Assembly: GCF_000003605.2 (NCBI RefSeq)
Contig: NW_003121431.1
Span: forward strand, 48,973-79,057
Length of the DNA: 30,085 nucleotides
Source: Saccoglossus kowalevskii
Lineage: Eukaryota > Hemichordata > Enteropneusta > Harrimaniidae
Direction: 5' to 3'
Every line of letters begins with the position of its first letter. The first letter of the stretch is position 1. This document shows positions 24,601-30,085 of this stretch, piece after piece. The notes below the pieces were generated by a model. The model was given only the letters and a program-made list of their open reading frames with translations, did no database searches and had not been told where the DNA came from. The position numbers were made by a program, and so were the translations under genes.

Positions 24601-25217
24601 AAAATCAATAATTATGAAAAATCACAACAAACTCTAATCCAAACTTTATTGTTTATGAACTATCATAACTAAAGAGACCACACATATACAATTATTAAGC
24701 TAAAGAGGATAATACAAATTCCATGGTAACTAATTATAGTTGTGTACCAAATGTTAAAAGTGTCATAAAATTACACAGCATTAAAAGTCTACATCTACGC
24801 CTGATACCAGGGTAGTTACTACAAACTACTAAGACAATTATTTTATTCTAAGTATGTATGCAGAGAAATGAAGTATACACTATATCAACTAAAATTTATC
24901 TAATGTTGCTTTGACTTTTGAGTTGCTAATAATAGTATTCAATTAGAGAAGGGTGGATATTATTTGCAGACTGACACATCAGGTAATAACATTGAAGAAA
25001 AAACAAATTTCATAAACATAAAATAAATGTTTTTACATGTAGAAACTACAGGTACTACTGTACCATTCACCAAATGTTAAGCACGACAAGTTACTGAAAG
25101 AAAAATGAATTGACACAACCTACCTTTATTATGGGTGTCTTGCTTTATTGAAACTTTTAGAACCAATGGAATCAACGCTACAAGTAAGTTTGCAAGGTCC
25201 GCAGAACATGACAAGCT
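393..25217 (-). CDS. LYST: LYST homologue, partial gene (12 exons in window)
   Basis: LYST is a very large cytosolic BEACH-family scaffold that controls size, fission and secretion of lysosomes and lysosome-related organelles. Twelve exons join in phase: 25217-25124, 14619-11396, 10883-10725, 10361-10205, 9628-9350, 4906-4797, 4663-4354, 2950-2800, 2452-2311, 1994-1823, 1169-979 and 665-393. They total 5262 bases and 1754 codons with no internal stop. All introns are GT-AG. Seen in order: LANLLVALIPLVLKV (N-terminal helix pair), DLCLLLLSLLEKL, CLKRKHRKCEFSRYVHHHH, GVCCCMPP, GYDADSE, a concanavalin A-like domain (GFSLSLWIRMEG, GKWHHLAMTY, LLGHC, HLYTLGP) and EVGGISVFIFLFAK. These match the vertebrate LYST order and spacing. 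Human LYST is about 3,800 residues, so this is roughly its first half. The first coding exon and the PH-BEACH-WD40 end are outside the window. Confidence 0.96.
666..978. other. LYST intron, 313 bases
   Basis: AT-rich intron between two confident exons, with donor GTGAGT at its right end and acceptor CTGCAG at its left. No repeat or other feature seen. Confidence 0.85.
979..1169 (-). CDS. LYST: LYST exon, end of ConA-like domain
   Basis: Eleventh exon, 191 bases. It completes a split Asp codon (residue 1600) and encodes residues 1601-1663, ending in phase 0. The acceptor is TTACAG and the donor AGA|GTGAGT. AYHLYTLGPDC is the last strand of the concanavalin A-like domain and matches the YLYACGPN landmark of vertebrate LYST without a gap. 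The rest (TGNYEMGICPDMIDAGLSQD) fits the conserved stretch after the domain. Confidence 0.95.
1170..1822. other. LYST intron with a MITE insertion
   Basis: 653-base intron with donor GTGAGT at the right end and acceptor TTACAG at the left. It carries one miniature inverted-repeat element at 1351-1553, listed separately. The rest shows no feature. Confidence 0.85.
1351..1553. mobile_element. TA-flanked MITE, copy 1 (~203 bp)
   Basis: The termini TACTGTGAAATACTTTATTT and AAATAAAGTATTCTACAGTA are near-perfect inverted repeats, extending to about 27 bp in the better-preserved copy at 15201. The outer TA at both ends fits a TA target duplication as made by Tc1/mariner-type transposases. There is no coding capacity. 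The second copy at 15201-15410 shares the interior phrases GGAATTTATTTTCACTGATT and AAGTATATTCGCTGGATTTT. Confidence 0.85.
1823..1994 (-). CDS. LYST: LYST exon, ConA-like domain core
   Basis: Tenth exon, 172 bases, 57 codons plus one base, residues 1543-1599. It opens TIIIVDGHHQRDIVMDY, the strand that reads KISIWVSGQRKPDVTLDF in vertebrate LYST, then VCCLLGHCN (CMIGHCL) and ALWQISCLMLFS (LGNLLLFN). The acceptor is TACTAG before ACTATAATA. A second AG eight bases further in (AATAATAG) would disturb the frame, so the first was chosen. The donor is CTG|GTGAGT. Confidence 0.93.
1995..2310. other. LYST intron, 316 bases
   Basis: AT-rich intron with donor GTAAGT at the right end. It contains only simple AT-rich sequence. 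Confidence 0.85.
2311..2452 (-). CDS. LYST: LYST exon, ConA-like domain, GKWHHLAMTY motif
   Basis: Ninth exon, 142 bases. It completes a split Arg codon (1495) and encodes residues 1496-1542, ending in phase 0. GLVLVEAVVSNMITPGKWHH followed by LAMTY is the diagnostic concanavalin A/laminin G-like motif of BEACH proteins (W-H-L-TY). The acceptor is TTTCAG and the donor ATG|GTAAGT, both strong. Confidence 0.96.
2453..2799. other. LYST intron, 347 bases
   Basis: AT-rich intron with donor GTAACT at the right and acceptor TTTCAG at the left. Nothing else seen. Confidence 0.85.
2800..2950 (-). CDS. LYST: LYST exon, ConA-like domain, N-terminal half
   Basis: Eighth exon, 151 bases. It completes an Asp codon (1445) and encodes residues 1446-1494 plus two bases of Arg 1495. 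DLHACQHVCSVGTREMVYQM corresponds to the CIHIISLGSKALMIQVW strand pair of vertebrate LYST, followed by NDLLFR (ATLIFR). The acceptor has a long pyrimidine tract ending CTCAG. The donor is TTTAG|GTAACT. The first ten residues are basic (RRKK) and variable in the family. Confidence 0.94.
2951..4353. other. LYST intron, 1.4 kb
   Basis: The donor GTAACT at the right end follows residue 1444. No open frame, transposon end or RNA gene is recognisable. Two phrases, GCCCTCTAGTG (3091) and GCCCTCTATTG (3124), lie about 33 bases apart and resemble weak CTCF-type cores; see findings. The rest is AT-rich without visible structure. Confidence 0.8.
4354..4663 (-). CDS. LYST: LYST exon, start of ConA-like domain
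   Basis: Seventh exon, 310 bases, 103 codons plus one base, residues 1342-1444. LLSAMTDIASNMMIQPSYIL fits the conserved LYST stretch ending MSPSQYLTFPLL. A serine-rich linker follows, then WSLAPLILPVRDSLSWPP and KGFSLSLWIRMEG, which is the first strand of the concanavalin A-like domain. The acceptor is TTCACAG before GATTCTC and the donor ATAG|GTAACT. The C-terminal 20 residues (EEKMRKYDLPREESSDKI) form a charged loop that varies in the family. Confidence 0.96.
4797..4906 (-). CDS. LYST: LYST exon, HEAT/ARM-like helices
   Basis: Sixth exon, 110 bases, the shortest of the downstream set. It completes a Glu codon (1305) and encodes residues 1306-1341, ending in phase 0. IHSLLLELFVILVRHSISST followed by ELRTFLALLHSP aligns without gaps to the vertebrate LYST segment RVLVDLLVSLM-EELTLLLRIF. 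The acceptor is TTCACAG and the donor ATA|GTAAGT. It is separated from the next exon by a 133-base intron (4664-4796), the smallest in the window. Confidence 0.95.
4907..9349. other. LYST intron, 4.4 kb
   Basis: The exons on either side join in phase and align without a gap to LYST, so no constitutive exon is missing here. Contents: ordinary AT-rich sequence; an (AAAC)n run near 6152-6166; the degenerate ~200-bp repeats at 6731-7056 with a related tail to 7240; a possible cryptic exon at 7814-7925; and AATT repeats near 8982-8996. Short open stretches on both strands show no family signature. Confidence 0.8.
6731..7240. repeat. Degenerate direct repeats of ~200 bp with SINE-like tail
   Basis: The 6731-6758 phrase AACATGACCATATAT recurs at 6916-6942 as TACATGACCATATAT, and CACTGGTTGC...TTGAGATATTA (6808-6850) recurs as TACTGGTTGC...TTGAGATATAA (7014-7056). 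A third, weaker match reads GCATTGTCCC...TTTTTGAGATAAC (7167-7232). Its AAGTTTCATATAAATTCG and GCGTTTTTGAGATA match the repeat end at positions 30-90. This looks like an old tandemly arranged or internally repeated dispersed element. The family is unknown. Confidence 0.5.
9350..9628 (-). CDS. LYST: LYST exon, HEAT/ARM-like region
   Basis: Fifth exon, 279 bases. It completes a Gly codon (1212) and encodes residues 1213-1304 plus one base. ILLHPQVCKLVLELLAATVS and LAKAILKSFGSVL match the LYST segment YPEICMLELNLLSA ... VKNLLGGFLSIL. The acceptor is TTTTTTCAG before GTCTGAG and the donor CCAAG|GTAAGA. Its last base joins the exon at 4906 across a 4.4 kb intron to make FQE, keeping a gapless match to the family. 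Confidence 0.96.
9629..10204. other. LYST intron, 576 bases
   Basis: The donor GTAACA at the right end follows the acidic exon and the acceptor TTTTTTCAG is at the left. It contains a short TCATCATCATCATCA run near 9686-9700 and AT-rich sequence, nothing else. Confidence 0.8.
10205..10361 (-). CDS. LYST: LYST exon, acidic serine-rich linker
   Basis: Fourth exon, 157 bases, 52 codons plus one base, residues 1160-1211. The peptide is strongly acidic and serine-rich, with the core GGYDADSERDLDDDNK. Vertebrate LYST has an equivalent acidic linker with EEEGYEADSESNPED at this point, so the GY-ADSE core is the conserved mark. The acceptor is TTATTAG and the donor AAAG|GTAACA. The linker is probably disordered and may be a casein kinase 2 target (inference). 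Confidence 0.93.
10362..10724. other. LYST intron, 363 bases
   Basis: AT-rich intron with donor GTAATG at the right end and acceptor TTATTAG at the left. No further feature seen. Confidence 0.8.
10725..10883 (-). CDS. LYST: LYST exon, helical segment before acidic linker
   Basis: Third exon, 159 bases, 53 codons, phase 0 at both ends, residues 1107-1159. TVEAQLAAFKTPLLESGLMQ, then QEFCDALLHIAIQT, match the LYST stretch KPLFDALLRVALG. The acceptor has a 12-base pyrimidine run ending TTTTTAG and the donor is CAGCAG|GTAATG. Codons for GPLDGAHG also spell a CTCF-type core motif on the minus strand; see findings. Confidence 0.94.
10884..11395. other. LYST intron, 512 bases, frame open at its start
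   Basis: The donor GTTAGT at 11395 is weaker than the others in this gene. The reading frame of the upstream exon stays open into the intron as far as 11231, so retention would add about 55 hydrophobic residues before a stop. No repeats seen beyond A/T runs. Confidence 0.75.
11396..14619 (-). CDS. LYST: LYST large exon, N-terminal ARM/HEAT-like region
   Basis: Second exon in the window, 3224 bases. It completes an Asp codon (32) and encodes residues 33-1106, ending in phase 0. Vertebrate LYST also has an unusually large exon here. Seen: a basic segment with KVQVKSTKRKASPSKTRTRY (80-99); DLCLLLLSLLEKL (188-200); CLKRKHRKCEFSRYVHHHH (463-481), which matches the family signature RKRHRRCEYSHFMHHH; GVCCCMPP (552-559); LVNKIVLEQLGGG; and DVWRSCKYLYLQSLVF near the C-terminal end. 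A serine-rich, probably disordered part (about 840-1010) holds two RKIS motifs. The acceptor has a 14-base pyrimidine run ending CAG. The donor is CCG|GTTAGT. The frame stays open past both splice sites (11231-14725), but the family alignment and the phase of neighbouring exons set the boundaries used here. Confidence 0.97.
15183..15202. repeat. (TA)n microsatellite
   Basis: A run of about ten TA units directly abuts the left end of the second MITE copy. It is consistent with insertion into a TA-rich target. A similar short TATATA tract follows the right end at 15411-15418. Confidence 0.85.
15201..15410. mobile_element. TA-flanked MITE, copy 2 (~210 bp)
   Basis: The left terminus TACTGTGGAATACTTTATTT and right terminus AAATAAAGTATTCTACAG are inverted repeats continuing as TTCGCTGG and CAAGCGAA. 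The interior matches copy 1 at 1351-1553, apart from a short duplicated GAAAATAGCGAAAATA near 15365. It has no coding capacity and fits a non-autonomous Tc1/mariner-like element. Insertion into an existing TA tract hides the target duplication. Confidence 0.85.
16324..16476 (+). pseudogene. Possible broken coding fragment, unknown
   Basis: A 50-codon open stretch ends ...AVAEETNDPMSSMDIPKDKD PVW stop, with balanced, protein-like composition in an AT-rich intron. A different frame just upstream (16288-16360, FGIQRIEVNKSLKMQQ) also reads like coding sequence, suggesting a frameshifted relic. I do not recognise the family. It could equally be chance or a fragment of an old transposon or retrocopy. 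Confidence 0.2.
16590..16617. repeat. Perfect 12-bp hairpin, 4-base loop
   Basis: CATAGACCCTCT and AGAGGGTCTATG are perfect inverted arms around an AAAA loop. Just outside, GTTACAT stands on both sides in the same orientation (16583 and 16618). The phrase AAATGGCTGCTATTT at 16506-16520, 70 bases upstream, matches the right terminus of the TTAA elements further along the intron, so this may be the core of a decayed relative. No U-run suits a terminator, and none is expected in a eukaryotic intron. Confidence 0.6.
17069..17104. repeat. Possible left end of TTAA-type element
   Basis: AGTGCCTGTACAAT preceded by GTAA resembles the left terminus of the element at 20222 (AGTGCCTGTGCAAT preceded by TTAA), and similarity continues for about 30 bases. 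It could be the left end of the copy whose right end is at 19465, giving a 2.4 kb element with a different interior, or an unrelated fragment. Confidence 0.4.
18573..19465. mobile_element. Right-half copy of TTAA-flanked element (copy A)
   Basis: About 890 bases match 21107-22025 nearly base for base, from AATTTATGAAATAAGAATCC to CACAGGCACT, followed by TTAA at 19466-19469. The differences are scattered substitutions plus a few indels near 18840-18880. No transposase frame is visible. It contains two perfect TGACGTCA palindromes (18983-18990 and 19254-19261). The left boundary of homology has no terminal repeat, so the copy is truncated there or the left part differs. Confidence 0.8.
19465..19598. 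repeat. 39-bp tandem repeat, ~3.4 copies
   Basis: TTTAAACAGGTTTCACT recurs at 19465, 19504, 19543 and 19582, exactly 39 bases apart. The rest of the unit is TATCAGTCCCATTGATATTC, with single-base variation between units. The array starts at the TTAA that ends mobile-element copy A, so it looks like local amplification of the insertion-site flank. Confidence 0.93.
20222..22025. mobile_element. TTAA-flanked, piggyBac-like non-autonomous element (copy B)
   Basis: The left end AGTGCCTGTGCAATG and the right end, read inverted, AGTGCCTGTGAAATG are terminal inverted repeats with one mismatch in 15. Both ends abut TTAA (20218-20221 and 22026-22029), the target used by piggyBac-type transposases. The length is 1804 bases. 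The left 0.9 kb is less AT-rich than its surroundings and carries T-runs at 20520-20552. The right 0.9 kb is shared with copy A. A 161-residue open stretch on the minus strand (20657-21142) has no recognisable transposase features, so the element is probably non-autonomous. One TGACGTCA lies at 21815-21822. Confidence 0.75.
23365..23584. mobile_element. TTAA-type MITE with CCCTTTG ends, copy 1
   Basis: It begins TTAGCCCTTTGATTGCC and ends GGCACTCAAAAAGTTAC, which read inverted is close to GTAACTTTTTGAGTGCC. The middle shares TTTATCAAAAACTA, TCAGTGAAAAATACA and CAACAAATTTA with the copy at 25639-25865. TTAACCCTTTG-type ends and a TTAA-like border are common among piggyBac-derived MITEs. There is no coding capacity. 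Confidence 0.65.
25124..25217 (-). CDS. LYST: LYST N-terminal exon
   Basis: First exon in the window, 94 bases, 31 codons plus one base, residues 1-31 of the partial protein, entered in phase 0. LANLLVALIPLVLKV followed by SIKQD matches the vertebrate LYST segment [20 protein letters not shown], about residues 70-90 there. The acceptor is CTTACAG and the donor AATAAAG|GTAGGT. Its last G joins AT of the exon at 14619 to make Asp. No ATG precedes it in this exon, so a further upstream coding exon is required. None was found up to 30085. Confidence 0.88.
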
Positions 25218-25638
25218 CTGTAAGAAGAAGTGGAAAAGTACATTTTGTGAACCAGTAAGATAATTAACATATCATTTGCATACTTGACAGTCAGTAACTG
25301 GATTGGCTGGAATTACCATTTCATCTGCATATCTATCAATCACCAAGCCGATTGGATAAAACAAACACATGATTTAAATAACAATGCAAGCACTTGCAGA
25401 TTTATTTCAGTTCCTCTCCATAAACAGTACACACCTTTTACCTGTAGCTTAATAGAAATGAGTTATGCTCAGTCACGTAAAAACACACGCCTCATTTCCA
25501 CTTGTACAGCTTTCACCTTAAACTTTGTTTAGAATATACAGCACACCAAGTGAACTCATACAGTTTGTTCACACAAGTTATCTACCAAAACTATATACTG
25601 TGTTTACAGTTTACACAGAAAAATCCCAGCTTGGTATT

Positions 25639-25865
25639 TTACCTTCTGATTGCAAAAGTCAACTCCAGGCACCATCCACAAAATAGTTCCATTTGTGGCC
25701 TGATTTTTCCACAGAAAATGTTGGTGAAAATTTCAACTGTTTTGATCAAAAACTAGAAAATCTTTCAAGTCAACAAAATTAGGATTAAACTCAGTGAAAA
25801 TTACAAAGATTTAACAAATTTACCTCATTGTGAGCGGGGCAAAAATTTGCCACTCAAAGGGTTAA
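25639..25865. mobile_element. TTAA-type MITE with CCCTTTG ends, copy 2
   Basis: It ends TTTGCCACTCAAAGGGTTAA, which inverted is TTAACCCTTTGAGTGGCAAA. The left end TTACCTTCTGATTGCAAAAG is a decayed version of the same terminus. The interior matches copy 1 at 23365 in several blocks (AAAGTCAACT, ATCAAAAACTA, CTCAGTGAAAATTACA, TTTAACAAATTTA). Copy 2 keeps the better right end and copy 1 the better left end. Confidence 0.7.
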
Positions 25866-27375
25866 TAATCGAATGGGTGTTATTTACATTGCACATGTAG
25901 AATCACATAAAATAAACATTTTGTGTTTTAAAACATTATAGTAAAGAAGCAAAATCATACTTTAGAAGTAGTTGGATGCTAAAAACATACGAGAAATAAC
26001 AATTCTGAAAAGAATTAAAACTTCCTAGAAGAGTCATTGTTTTTTAAAGCTTGCACGATGCAAATTAAAATTCTCATTCATTTTGAGAGTATTTGTATCC
26101 CCTAAACAAAACATGCACCTCTCTCTTATTTATTACACCTTTTAACCCCCAACACCAACTACAATATTTCACTGTTTTCTCAAAACAGAAAAAGCAAACA
26201 TCTATCTAGGCTTGCTTTTTAATATAGGAACAAAGACGCACACCTGACAAGAAAGACAGATTCAATATATTACAAAGCAGACAGTCTTCTTGGTAAATCA
26301 CCTGTTTCCCTAACACTCTACACACCATTCAAACCCATGAATTACTCAAAGTAATGCAGTCACACTCCATATACAGTCAAGTCATCGTACTAGCAGCTGT
26401 TGTACAAGTAGTATAAGATAAGATTGTACAGTCACAATGTACCGAGAGATAAAAGGCAATGTATCTTATGATGAGATAGGTAAATCATTATACGATACAA
26501 ATTGAAACAATTTTTTTCTTGAGCACGAATTAACAGAATCATATTGGTCAATTCAATAAATTTATTTTTTATTTATTGATTTGTTAAATTCATTTAAATG
26601 CAATCAGTAATTCAAAACTAAAAAAAACTATCATTTGTACGATGTGTTGGGTCACCGAAAACATGCTCTATGATGGTCAACAGAATTCCTGATATATCAA
26701 ACACGATACATACATTGTATGTCAAGGAATGTCAAGTTTTGCAACACTTCCTTGATAGAATAATTTTCATGCTACGGTTTGCATAAAAACATGCCAAAAA
26801 AAAGTGTGAATTAAAAGGATATAAATTTAAACATATTTTTTTGGAAGACCACAAATTAATTGTATACGTTTAGTAAATTTTTTTTTAAATGACTTGTGTG
26901 CGCGAATTAATGACCAGGAATTAATAAGTTTTTATGGTAAATAACAAGAAAAAAACAGCCATGATTACACATGTCAACATGCACTTTGAGGAATTATATG
27001 AAAAGGCCCAATTAACCTAACAGATAAATTAAAACCCATTAGTAAACGGTGTGTGCTGCTATTTAGTACTTTGTCAAAGGGTAGGCCAAATGCTAGGCAA
27101 TAGAAATGTACAAAATGAACATAACTATAGCCAACAAAATACAATAGGACTGTTTTATTGGTCGAGGTAGAAAAAACAAATCAAAACCAGAAACTTTAAG
27201 GTTGGCAATACACCTAAAGATATTCTCTACATAGCAACGACTTTGAGTGTACAATATTTCAGTGGCAATATTAGTCCACGATCTATTGTATTATAAATAA
27301 CTATCGTTGTACATCAAACAAATCAATGTACTTTGATAATTGCAATGTCAATATGACCTTTCAGCTCCACAAAGA

Positions 27376-27391
27376 ATGAATGAATGAATGA
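27376..27391. repeat. (GAAT)n microsatellite
   Basis: Four GAAT units followed by GAAAGAAAG. Simple-sequence repeat with no further meaning seen. Confidence 0.8.
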
Positions 27392-28273
27392 AAGAAAGTA
27401 TGAACAATCAAATGAATAAACGAATGACAGTATTACAAGTAAAAGCTGTACAGGTTGTGTCTAGCAAGTAAAAAATGACAATATGAGCAGTAAGGGTAGT
27501 GGTCAATCAGTTACATATCAATCATGTAGTACTGGTATACTTATTGTAGCTGGTCAGTTTTTCGAAAACTTGAGCTCAAGAAAGTTCAAGTTTTTTTGGG
27601 TTTTATGGCTTCCTTCAAACAACAGTGATGGCCAAGCAAGAGTGTCTTGGTGGGAGGTCAGGAACATAGGTGTCTCAAACTGTATACAGAGAGTATTAAA
27701 TCAATCAATGTAAACAAGCCGTTGATTTTGATTCATTTGTTTGAGATAAGAAGAGATTTTTGTTCATCAAAATCAATGAACACAACTTAAAAACACACAA
27801 CACCAAATACCATGAGCTTTCATTTATCTCAGTGGTTAAAATGTAACTGGTTCATCGTGACCGACAGCGGCGGAAATACAAAGCAATGGGTGTCAAAGAA
27901 GGAGGGACTGTGAGTGAAAAGCTTCAATTGTTAAGTCAACTTTATTCTGACCCAGTTTCTCAGACTGAGACACAGAGCCTTCTTTGTTAGTAGAGTACAA
28001 TCGATGCGTACTATGAAACACACATCACGCCAATGGTACACAATACTACTGGTATACTATAGAGCCCTAATAAAGACACAATACACATAGACGGTACAGG
28101 AACAAAAAAGCTTCTGTGTTTAAATCATTTATACTGCTCGATATAAAAGTCGGCCAAGCAAGTCTCTTGGGGATTATTTATTATTGCACATATAGAATAT
28201 GAAACGAGGAATCACACTTGGCTGGACATCCCAATGCTTTGTAATAGTTTGTTTATAAGTCTATAATATCAGC

Positions 28274-28506
28274 ATATCACACTGGATGGATCAACAACAG
28301 AATGAGGTAACATCTGTATGTACAGAAAATCATCGCAAATTGGCATACACGTCAGATCAAACATTAGATTCAATCCGACTTATCTGTAAACCAGACTTGA
28401 AACAAGCATACAGTAATCTCAGTCTGTGATGATTTTCTGTACCAGACAGACAATGTATGTTACAAAATCTTCAATTATGCTGTATGTAGTCCATCCAGAG
28501 TGATAT
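28274..28506. repeat. Imperfect inverted repeat, ~233 bp
   Basis: The outer arms ATATCACACTGGATGGA (28274) and TCCATCCAGAGTGATAT (to 28505) pair with one mismatch. The inner arms GTACAGAAAATCATC (28320) and GATGATTTTCTGTAC (to about 28441) pair perfectly. The segments between arms differ in length and match poorly. It could be a decayed MITE or fold-back element. No matching target duplication is obvious. Confidence 0.65.
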
Positions 28507-29731
28507 CTAATGGGAAAGTAAAACCAATGCAATCCAACATTTTTGAAGGAAAATTACTTAAACTTCTCTAACACTGGAGACAGATTGTGAATGAGAAAAA
28601 AACAATATATACAAGATACATTTGTATGTCTAATCCAACAACATTTTTACTCCAGCCCTGCTTTGACGCTATATTGTGTACAACTTAAATCACTGACTGG
28701 CTAGATATTCAAACCACAGTTTATTCCAAAAGTGGTCATGTTGTCTGCATAAATTACATGATGGTGATTGATACACTGGGAAAATAATGGTCTTTCTGTA
28801 ATACTGAACACAATAACCCTTAAAGGTGCAAGTTTCTCTGTTCGTGTTACATATTATATAATTAAAAAATATATAATTTTAAAGTATCAAGTGGAAATAT
28901 ACTGGCAATGTTGAACAATGTGACCTACAATGATTGATATTTATTTTAAAATGTGGAACAGGATATAATTACGGTACAAATAATGCAGGAGATATCAAGC
29001 AGAAGAGAATTACTGTTAACAAACAGAATTGGCAGTTGATGGTTGTGTAAGCTATTCTATAGATGAAAATCCATTATATATAGCCAAAACAAATTAATTA
29101 CATTTAACTTTTTCAACATCTGATAATACACACTTAATCAAGATTTAAATAATCCTGAACTTCTTAAATACCAATAAATTTTCTAAGTTAAAAATATTCT
29201 AACTATCAAATGTATATACTGATAGTTTAAGCATAGCTATATAAATAAATACAATCCAATGCCCCATATCAGGTAAAGCAAATCTCATTTCCACATACAA
29301 CAAAGATTCCATTGTATTATACCTTAAGGCTAAGAGTGGGCTGTATTATCACACATAATAAATAAATTGACCGGTACTAGGTAGAGGTTATCACACACAG
29401 ATCACCAGTGCAGGCACGTACGGAACACATATATTGTTATAACTGTCATTATTGAATGCATATACTCATTTAAACATAGTGGAATAACAGAACTCTTTCA
29501 CTGAACATGTGCTATGTCCCACTGAAGGGTATGATATTCATTGTAAATTTAATATTACAACAATATCAAAGTGACAGGTACCTTTGTTGGAAAGTGGCAG
29601 ACGGAAGTCAGCTTTGCACACTTGAAAAGTGCAGAGGTGGCTATAAAGTAGACATCAGAGGAATCGCACTCAATGAAGTACACATGTATATGTGCTGATC
29701 AAACTAAATGAAAAAGTTTTTATACGTTGGA

Positions 29732-29862
29732 ATTACTGTACTAACTCAACTAAAATTGTGAACTTTTCAATACAGATTACTCTACCAACACAACTAAAAT
29801 GTGAACTTTTCAATGCAGAATACTCTACAAACACAACAAAAATTGAAAACTTTTCAATACAG
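29732..29862. repeat. Minisatellite, ~44-bp unit, 3 copies
   Basis: Three units of 44, 43 and 44 bases share the pattern A(T/A)TACT.TAC.AAC.CAAC.AAAAT followed by GAACTTTTCAATACAG. A degenerate fourth unit may follow to about 29905. Confidence 0.9.
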
Positions 29863-29968
29863 ATTATCTATTAACACAGTCAAGACTATGGACTTTTTGA
29901 AAATTACAAATTACAGTAAAGTAAATGTTTGGCAGGAAAACAAATTCCTTCTACACTAAACCCAATGG

Positions 29969-30085
29969 CTAGTAGTGACCACACCCCTGACCTTCATTAC
30001 ACTGCTAGTAGTGACCACACCCCTGTCCTTCATTACACTGCTAGTAGTGATTACACCCCTGCCCCTCATTACACTGCTAGTAGTG
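29969..30085. repeat. Minisatellite, 36-bp unit, runs off the window
   Basis: CTAGTAGTGACCACACCCCT followed by GACCTTCATTACACTG repeats every 36 bases at 29969, 30005, 30041 and 30077, with single-base changes. The array continues beyond position 30085, so its total length is unknown. Confidence 0.93.

Larger units (their letters stand above)
14620..25123. other. LYST intron, 10.5 kb, rich in mobile elements
   Basis: This intron separates the small N-terminal exon from the 3.2 kb exon; the split Asp codon (G|AT) joins in phase. Going right to left it contains a TTAA-type MITE (23365-23584), a TTAA-flanked element (20222-22025), a 39-bp tandem array, a second partial copy of the element (18573-19465), a possible left end of that copy (17069), a perfect hairpin (16590-16617), a broken coding-like stretch (16324-16476) and a TA-flanked MITE (15201-15410). 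Stretches 14620-15180, 15650-16250, 19600-20200, 22030-23360 and 23590-25120 are AT-rich with nothing I can support. Confidence 0.85.
25218..30085. other. Upstream LYST intron, no gene supported
   Basis: This is intron (the exon at 25217 is entered in phase 0 from an earlier exon), unless the gene's start lies inside it unrecognised. It holds the second TTAA-type MITE (25639-25865), a GAAT run (27376-27391), an inverted repeat (28274-28506) and two minisatellites (29732-29862 and 29969-30085). I searched the minus strand for the expected first coding exon (start Met, GxxLLLxxLNxII-like helix) and saw no candidate. Confidence 0.6.

Noticed and set aside
27483-27713. 76-residue open stretch on the plus strand, and about 40 residues on the minus
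   Set aside because: No motif, no plausible splice sites with phase support.
29555-29698. Possible exon on either strand
   Set aside because: Less AT-rich and open on both strands, with a weak GTACCT donor on the minus strand, but neither peptide resembles the missing LYST N-terminus or any family I know.

Overview
This window is eukaryotic and comes from an invertebrate animal. It is AT-rich, has no operons or ribosome binding sites, and holds one large multi-exon gene on the minus strand. That gene encodes LYST (lysosomal trafficking regulator, the BEACH-family protein lost in Chediak-Higashi syndrome; mauve in flies). The order of LYST landmarks is clear, but divergence from vertebrates is large. 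The repeat content (piggyBac-like TTAA elements, TA-flanked MITEs, a GGAC-rich repeat tail) suits a marine invertebrate such as a hemichordate, brachiopod or mollusc. I cannot fix the phylum from the sequence alone.

Gene layout. I assembled twelve coding exons by hand from splice signals, reading phase and family landmarks. They run from 25217 down to 393. A small N-terminal exon (25124-25217) is followed by a 10.5 kb intron, a 3.2 kb exon (11396-14619), then ten exons of 110-310 bases ending at 393. All junctions keep the reading frame and give 5262 coding bases, or 1754 codons without a stop. They encode the N-terminal armadillo/HEAT-like region and the concanavalin A-like domain. The first coding exon (about 60 residues including Met1 in relatives) was not found and is probably beyond position 30085. 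The rest of LYST, including its PH, BEACH and WD40 domains, should lie left of position 1.

Non-coding layout. The 14620-25123 intron is the accessory part. It holds a 1.8 kb TTAA-flanked element (20222-22025), a second copy of that element's right half (18573-19465), a 39-bp tandem array that starts at the end of that copy, a TA-flanked MITE, a TTAA-type MITE, a perfect 12-bp hairpin and a short broken coding-like stretch. The 4907-9349 intron holds degenerate ~200-bp repeats and one possible cryptic exon. The right end (25218-30085) has another TTAA-type MITE, an inverted repeat and two minisatellites, and no gene I could support.

I found no evidence for a new multi-gene system. The unusual content is a LYST homologue carrying several transposon families in its introns. 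All comparisons with known LYST are from memory, with no database search.
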